Shown here: in pieces, positions 7,601 through 11,172 of the stretch | Layout: every line of letters begins with the position of its first letter | Numbering within the stretch: position 1 is the first letter of the stretch | Assembly: GCA_045402695.1 (NCBI GenBank) | Contig: JAWPNA010000055.1 | Span: forward strand, 1-11,172 | From: JAWPNA01 sp045402695 | GTDB lineage: Bacteria; Acidobacteriota; Polarisedimenticolia; JACPZX01; DASXTC01 | DNA: 11,172 bases | Direction of reading: 5' to 3' | The notes under the pieces: generated by a model | What the model was told of the DNA's origin: nothing | The model's input: only the letters and a program-made list of their open reading frames with translations | Database searches by the model: none | Position numbers and translations under genes: made by a program

Positions 7601-10600
7601 CCAGGATTTGGCGCGCCCGGTACTCCGTCCCCCGCTATACAACCCCTTACGCAGCCGGATATATCCGCCGCCCCGTCGTCAACCAGCGCGACCGTCACTA
7701 TCTGGAGCGAACCGACGATCGCCTGCGGCACCGCCGGGTTTCCGATGCCGAACTGGTTGAAGTTGCAGTTCAGCTCGGAGGCGATCTGGATCAAGTCGTC
7801 TGGCGCTCCGTTGTCGTTGTCGTCCGAACTGTCCGGGTCGCAGTAGTTCTGAACTCCAGGTACGACGTCCGTGCCCGGGCGATCGTCGCCCGCTCCGTCG
7901 CTGTCACTGTCCGCCTGGATCAGGAAGGTCGGGTCAGCCGGGTTGTACAGCGTCGGACAGTTGTCGGCGTTGTTGCCCACTTGATCGTTGTCAAGGTCAT
8001 CCACGTCGCACTTATCGCCTATCCTGTCACCATCGGTGTCTGTCTGATCGGGATTGTACGTCGTCGCGAGGTCTGGAGTGAGAACACCGGCCTCGAGACC
8101 ACCGGGCCCTTCATTCGGGCAGTTGTCCACATTCTCCGGGATCCCGTCTCCATCAAAGTCCGTGGTAGCGTCGCAGACGTCGCCCCGGCCGAATTTTACC
8201 GTGCCTAGATGTGACTGGCTCGGGTTGAACAGCGTCGGACAGTTGTCGGGGCCGTTGGGGACGCCGTCAAGGAAGAACTGTGTTATCCCGGTATTAGGGT
8301 CCCTGCCTTTGTCGATGTCGGTCGTCTCGCAGGCGGTGCCGACACCGTCTCCATCCGTATCGAGCTGATTGTTGTTCGCCGTCGTGGGACAGTTGTCGCA
8401 CAGGTCGCCGACTCCATCGTTGTCCCAGTCGCACTGGCCGTTGCGCTTGGAGCGCCCGTGACAGTCAGCGTTGGTCGAGCATGAGCCTCCCGTGCTACAT
8501 GTACCAGCGTTGGGCGGCCCCGGTATTCCATCCCCGCCTGTGCAGACTGGACCGAAGGCCGCCGGGCAGTCCGCCAACGGCGTAATGGTGCCGTTGCCGT
8601 TGTTGTCGCGCTGCGGGAAGGAGCCAGGCAAAGTCAAGTCGGCCGGAAGCCCCGGGTTGTAGATGTCGGCGCCGTCGCCGTCGCCTCCGACGCCGAGTCC
8701 GTCGAAGCAGTTGTCGTCATCGGAGGGACCCTGGCCTTCGGCCAGGGCCACGTTGGGATCCGAGCTGATGTCCCCCTCGATACCGTCGGCTCCGAAGTTG
8801 AGAACTCCGTCTCCGTCAATGTCCAGGAAGTTGTTCTCGCCCAGCTCGCCGTCGCCGTCCTGGTCGCATTCCGGGTCCTTGTAGGATCCGATGACGATGA
8901 AATTCTCGGCGCCGGTGGTCTTCACGAAGAGGATCCCCTTCTGGTCCACAAGGCCGCTCAGCATGGCCGAGCCCATGAACGTGTTGAAGAGGGGGCTATT
9001 CGGATCCGTAGACATCTGGGTCAGACAGAAGATCTCCCCGGCGAACTCCTCTACGCTGCGGACGTTGACCGGAACCTGGGTCCCACCGCATCCCAGCGTG
9101 CCTTTGGTCCCGGTTGCCGTCGGGTCAACCAGCGTCATCTTGATGCTCGTGGTGCAGTTGGAGAAGCTCAGCCGCTCCATCGCCAAAGTTCCGCACTGCC
9201 TTGCGGCCGAGTTGGCCCCGGGCCTCAGGTTGATCCTCTGGCAATCGTTGATGTTGTTCGGGTCGTTCGGGTCCGTGAGCTGGTTACCGGGATGTGTCTC
9301 CGACCACTCGAAGTAGGCGTCGTCAATCGTCCACCCCATGGCCGCCGCACCACCCTCGAGCAGAAACCACTCGAACTCGAACTGGAACCGGTTCGGGGGC
9401 CCTGCGCTCTGGTCACGACCAGAGGCCTTGAAGTCCTCGAACTCGCCCGTCTGGAGGTCCAATTCGCGATTGCGCACCGGGCCCCAGCATGTGGAATGGC
9501 CCAGCCGCACGCTCTCACCGGTGCAGTCGGCGTTTACGGAGCAACATGCCACACAGCCAAGAGTGGCGTCGCCGCCGCCGGTACATCCGCCCGGATTCGG
9601 CGCGCCGGGGATGCCATCACCACCTGTGCACCGTCCAGTCTGAATCGGCAGGCCGGTCGCTCCGAACCCGTTGCCTGTGTTGCTCTGGAACCCGTTGTTC
9701 GGATCGGAGTCGTCGTCGGCCACCGGATAGGCCAGCAGAGGCCGTTGCAGGAATTCGTGTTCATTCCTCCCGGGGATAATCGGCTCGGCCACGCCGCACT
9801 CATCGCCAGAGAGTGCCCCCTTGCCGGACAACAAGAGCGAGCCGTTGTCCCTGAGCGGACCGAAGGTCCTCTGCCCGTTGGCCGCGCTCGTCCTGGCGCC
9901 CGTGTCACCATACGGCTGGCGGTAGCTGTACGAATCCGCCATGATGACCGGGCCGCTGTCGTCAATGTCGGAGTCTACTTCCACCGACACCACGGTGGTC
10001 CTATCCGCGAGATCCTCGTTCTCGTTCCAGCCGATCGCTTCCATCCTGAGCTCAAACGGAATGCCCCTGGCATCCAGGCCCGTGTTGACCTTGTTGAAGA
10101 TGGGTGACTGGAGCACGTCGGTGATGAACTCGGTAAACACCGATGTAGAGGTGTCACTCGGAATCGTATAGTCCGGGCAGGCGCTCGTGGCACGGAATGT
10201 GCCGACCGCCGCTCCGGCATGCCACGTTCCCTTCGGGTCATCGGCGACCCCCGGGATGCCGTCGTTCATCGTCTGCCAGCCGCAGCCGCCCGTCGTGCTG
10301 TAGAACCAGCACACGGTGCAGCCCGCGCCCGTCTGTTTGCTGTCGGCCGTGCGGAGGGCTGTGAACCCGCCGTTGCCGCTGTCGAAGTGCCACGGTATGT
10401 TGCCCACCAGCCCAGCGTTCGGGTTGCCGCCAGGGAAGGCCGTCCAACTCTGGTACGTGATCAGCTCCCTGCGCGCGATACCGGGTCCCCTGGTGTCACG
10501 CGAGATGATGCCGTCACGGTCGCGGTCGGCGGCCTGTTTGCCACCGGCCTCGAAGTCCGTGTTCCACCTGAAGACCTCCAGGTCAGCCTGGAGAGCCTCG

Positions 10601-11172
10601 CGGAACTTGAAGACCTGCTGTCCCAGTTGGGCGCCGAAGTCGGTGCTGCGGGACGTGAACGTCACGGTGAGGTCCACCACCCTGTCGGCGGTCGCGAGCG
10701 TCCTAACTCCCTCGCCGACCTGAATCGCCCATGAAGCGATTCCCTCCCTGCCCGGCGGCACGACACCCAGCTCGGCCACGGGACTTGGAATGAGCAGGTT
10801 ATCGCAAGGATTGGGGGCGCCGACGTTTGGATCGGTGCAGGTCAGCGTCGCCCTGAGGTTGACCGGCTGGGCCGGATTCTGATTGGCGAACCCGACCTGG
10901 TACACGACGTTCTCACCCGCGTCCAGGAAGAGGTCGCCGCGGCCACCCCTCGTCCGGCCCACGTCACAACCACCGGCGACGAAGCTCCTGCGATTGATGT
11001 CGTCGGCAAGGCTCACGAGCACAGGGCCGATGAACGGCGTGCACTTCACCGCCGCCGTTGTGACGGCATCAAGGGTCGGACCAGGCGACCCAAGCGGTCC
11101 CCGCACCGGCGACTGGTCGTCGTAGATGGCCTTGATGGTCCAGCCGTTGTCAACTTCGACGATGCCGTTGTC
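4669..11172 (-). CDS. Giant Cys-rich mosaic protein with TSP3 calcium repeats (5' partial)
   Basis: The last 2167 residues of a very large protein whose frame stays open to the right edge; the true start and any signal peptide lie outside. Residues are counted from the in-frame GTG at 11106. Visible modules: a CARDB/NEW3-like beta domain led by GDLFLDAGE (about 55-150); a jelly-roll-like part ending in GWTIDDAYFEW (about 180-601); an Ig-like segment (about 650-745); nine or so Asp-rich loops such as DIDGDGVLN and DTDGDGVGT with DNCPT, typical of thrombospondin type 3 calcium repeats (about 745-1105); a second CARDB-like domain led by DGIPDQGE (about 1208-1335); a second jelly-roll-like part ending in GWWIDDIKLTD (about 1530-1773); a PKD-like domain (about 1828-1919); and an unassigned C-terminal region ending in VRVP. 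Four Cys-rich cassettes interrupt these. Domain calls are by eye. Disulfides and calcium loops suggest a secreted or surface protein, perhaps with a protease or adhesin N-terminus; the function is unknown. I see no C-terminal sorting tag. Confidence 0.88.
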   Translation of the reverse strand, partial: DNGIVEVDNGWTIKAIYDDQSPVRGPLGSPGPTLDAVTTAAVKCTPFIGPVLVSLADDINRRSFVAGGCDVGRTRGGRGDLFLDAGENVVYQVGFANQNPAQPVNLRATLTCTDPNVGAPNPCDNLLIPSPVAELGVVPPGREGIASWAIQVGEGVRTLATADRVVDLTVTFTSRSTDFGAQLGQQVFKFREALQADLEVFRWNTDFEAGGKQAADRDRDGIISRDTRGPGIARRELITYQSWTAFPGGNPNAGLVGNIPWHFDSGNGGFTALRTADSKQTGAGCTVCWFYSTTGGCGWQTMNDGIPGVADDPKGTWHAGAAVGTFRATSACPDYTIPSDTSTSVFTEFITDVLQSPIFNKVNTGLDARGIPFELRMEAIGWNENEDLADRTTVVSVEVDSDIDDSGPVIMADSYSYRQPYGDTGARTSAANGQRTFGPLRDNGSLLLSGKGALSGDECGVAEPIIPGRNEHEFLQRPLLAYPVADDDSDPNNGFQSNTGNGFGATGLPIQTGRCTGGDGIPGAPNPGGCTGGGDATLGCVACCSVNADCTGESVRLGHSTCWGPVRNRELDLQTGEFEDFKASGRDQSAGPPNRFQFEFEWFLLEGGAAAMGWTIDDAYFEWSETHPGNQLTDPNDPNNINDCQRINLRPGANSAARQCGTLAMERLSFSNCTTSIKMTLVDPTATGTKGTLGCGGTQVPVNVRSVEEFAGEIFCLTQMSTDPNSPLFNTFMGSAMLSGLVDQKGILFVKTTGAENFIVIGSYKDPECDQDGDGELGENNFLDIDGDGVLNFGADGIEGDISSDPNVALAEGQGPSDDDNCFDGLGVGGDGDGADIYNPGLPADLTLPGSFPQRDNNGNGTITPLADCPAAFGPVCTGGDGIPGPPNAGTCSTGGSCSTNADCHGRSKRNGQCDWDNDGVGDLCDNCPTTANNNQLDTDGDGVGTACETTDIDKGRDPNTGITQFFLDGVPNGPDNCPTLFNPSQSHLGTVKFGRGDVCDATTDFDGDGIPENVDNCPNEGPGGLEAGVLTPDLATTYNPDQTDTDGDRIGDKCDVDDLDNDQVGNNADNCPTLYNPADPTFLIQADSDSDGAGDDRPGTDVVPGVQNYCDPDSSDDNDNGAPDDLIQIASELNCNFNQFGIGNPAVPQAIVGSLQIVTVALVDDGAADISGCVRGCIAGDGVPGAPNPGTCTTGGGGACSVDTDCTFACTVGAAACVVNTDCPNIPIPDGIPDQGELSKVSLAVANQSKDRNTGSPRDLTNVTLGIRPLSSVVGCVIKASAFVGNIAAGGGVTTPPSSDPASLAFVVDPNRPGPGRTTLAKLAEAEFILTAQGDGLEGISPDQTFKFVADIDVGSPQGQIAASCPQPAFAGVCNFGVCTGGDGDPNAPHPGVCTKGTVDSACSVNSDCDPPLITCTKGYKFGTLCTTDSDCGVNEAGTLCEDFDTTTRNATAGFQWTRLPISVSGTDPLFASGDPNDDVLGYAQETGPSPLGTDGQQCSDDALRNQATCSKPVAEENDWHLHSPTEGPGENYDPPNRSGIGAPDGGKSHSATRSMHWGRHTDPTGTQGDTTRFRQVSAFVLDPPVAIGLNTVLDFWHMIQMLDDDSFGSIDPGTTFGGSQVQVSLRGLDGKYERWQRVSPLQNGYNSTSQEAVAICAFDPGDDQIPPANETMCDASPMWSDVGDIIGTDATCTEDTDGNDSTDLDCGEITCDPASGPGCTDTGAPGTTGVWARSTFSLSPFNGRLARIRWIGAMGGGWSFGTSRSLLEPAAGSPLNLWEADDGWWIDDIKLTDLRTGPTPVDPDPNVGSTQCLVMPNPLNCGSVSISIANSGPISLPGDAAARQVNSDALGMPVALDARGSTASGPPCNNGVLKFEWAEVNGASATALTDAPIDLIQDYSASGAIQVAPLGLATYRVRAFCSSDPNCAAAKLVQVSVYTGSAAELAAIAAAASGSGPDSLIGPPTSCIGGVPPYVSAQSLELTYGTLAVVGGVLTTVPAPIIPAGPSIKIQFRGSAAPCGPTLCLPPGIGWDILRTAKGPQVGNDVFNNPTLWGVGGVHAAPADITDVFFGGCFADAVGGCAINGVGLRVDPLDALALRQGIVDVLDPLPGDAYFYQFGFAPGAAIMALSPAAAPVGGPPANLAHGMCTAAVLGPLETGAAVRVP
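6943..7035 (-). repeat. Cys/Gly/Pro cassette, copy D
   Basis: Encodes residues 1358-1388 of the giant protein: CTGGDGDPNAPHPGVC, TKGTVDSA, CSVNSDC. A related unit follows at once (residues 1395-1420, DNA 6847-6924), with CTKG and CTTDSDC, so copy D is effectively a tandem pair. It links the second CARDB-like domain to the second jelly-roll-like part. Confidence 0.8.
7552..7641 (-). repeat. Cys/Gly/Pro cassette, copy C
   Basis: Encodes residues 1156-1185 of the giant protein: CIAGDGVPGAPNPGTC, TTGGGGA, CSVDTDC. A second heptapeptide of the same tail type, CVVNTDC (residues 1196-1202), follows 10 residues later, so the tail is partly duplicated here. The copy sits directly before the DGIPDQGE segment of the second CARDB-like domain. 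Confidence 0.8.
7939..7967 (-). repeat. 29-nt direct repeat, copy 1 (TSP3 region)
   Basis: Matches 8221-8249 at 28 of 29 bases. Both copies encode DNCPTLxNP of a TSP3 unit. Such near-identity at the DNA level, beyond the protein constraint, suggests a fairly recent duplication or gene conversion between repeat units. Confidence 0.8.
8221..8249 (-). repeat. 29-nt direct repeat, copy 2 (TSP3 region)
   Basis: Partner of 7939-7967, 282 nt away and in the same orientation and reading frame. The single mismatch changes Tyr to Phe in the encoded DNCPTLxNP. Confidence 0.8.
8461..8544 (-). repeat. Cys/Gly/Pro cassette, copy B
   Basis: Encodes residues 855-882 of the giant protein (28 residues, the shortest copy): CTGGDGIPGPPNAGTC, then STGGS, then CSTNADC. 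It falls inside the TSP3 region, just before loop DWDNDGVGD, and separates a DCP motif from the following calcium loop. Confidence 0.8.
9523..9630 (-). repeat. Cys/Gly/Pro cassette, copy A
   Basis: Encodes residues 493-528 of the giant protein, from CTGGDGIPGAPNPG to CCSVNADC. It is the longest of the four copies (36 residues) because of extra Gly/Ala/Cys residues between the GGDGIPGAPNPG head and the CSVNADC tail. It lies between a Gly/Asn-rich stretch and the jelly-roll segment that ends in GWTIDDAYFEW. Confidence 0.8.

Larger units (their letters stand above)
7792..8874 (-). repeat. Thrombospondin type 3-like calcium repeat region (within the giant CDS)
   Basis: Codes for residues about 745-1105 of the giant protein. 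Asp-rich loops of the form D-x-D-x-D-G-x-x-D/N appear near residues 748, 762, 893, 916, 983, 1023, 1037, 1066 and 1095, several followed by DNCP with a Cys spacing typical of TSP3 wires. The loops bind calcium in characterised members and rigidify extracellular proteins. Some loops here are incomplete (for example DLDNDQVGN and DDNDNGAPD), and Cys cassette B is inserted between the loops near 762 and 893. Confidence 0.85.

Noticed and set aside
7792..8874. Repeated GTTGTCG-type segments as a CRISPR or minisatellite array
   Set aside because: Spacing is irregular and the segments encode DNCP/DNDG of calcium-binding repeats in frame, so protein repeats explain them.
4867..10734. Several plus-strand reading frames of 70-370 codons opposite the giant gene
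   Set aside because: They lie antisense to a frame with clear Ca-loop, Cys and beta-domain motifs. Their translations are low in recognisable motifs and rich in Arg, Ser and Pro.
11104..11106. GTG as the real start of the giant gene
   Set aside because: The frame is open to the window edge with protein-like sequence before it, no Shine-Dalgarno precedes it, and no signal peptide follows.

Overview
The window is GC-rich bacterial DNA. Every gene I can support lies on the minus strand, so it reads right to left. The layout suggests a Gram-negative or otherwise diderm-like bacterium with a periplasm: an exported AMIN-domain amidase, a GerMN lipoprotein, and a very large exported-looking Cys-rich protein with thrombospondin type 3 calcium repeats. 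Such proteins and this amidase-GerMN-murI-rph-rdgB order bring to mind FCB-type or 'Eisenbacteria/Gemmatimonadota/Deltaproteobacteria-like' lineages. That placement is an impression from family knowledge, not a computed assignment.

Region 1 (about 4669-11172) is the 3' part of one giant gene. Its frame is open to the right edge of the window, so the N-terminus is missing; 2167 residues are visible. It is a mosaic of beta-sandwich modules, a run of TSP3-type Asp-rich calcium loops, a PKD-like domain, and four scattered copies of a Cys/Gly/Pro cassette with the consensus C-x-GGDGxPxAPxPGxC...CSxNxDC. The gene ends in TAG and is followed by a textbook Rho-independent terminator (4606-4636).

Region 2 (418-4541) is a compact five-gene operon: AMIN/Amidase_3 N-acetylmuramoyl-L-alanine amidase, GerMN lipoprotein, glutamate racemase (murI), RNase PH (rph), and RdgB/HAM1 non-canonical purine NTP pyrophosphatase. 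Successive genes overlap by 4, 4, 4 and 1 nt, which points to translational coupling. The first three act on or near peptidoglycan (septal or daughter-cell wall cleavage, an exported partner, D-glutamate supply). The last two act in RNA 3'-end processing and nucleotide-pool cleaning. The only promoter-like AT-rich stretch ahead of the operon lies so close to the amidase ATG that the message may be leaderless.

Region 3 (198-336) is a tRNA-Asn(GTT) with an encoded CCA end and its own near-consensus sigma70-type promoter. Left of it, 1-197 holds only a strong hairpin without a T-tract (130-161); I see no gene there.

The operon genes are ordinary members of known families. The part most worth a second look is the giant protein, especially the dispersed in-frame cassette that seems to interrupt otherwise continuous modules.
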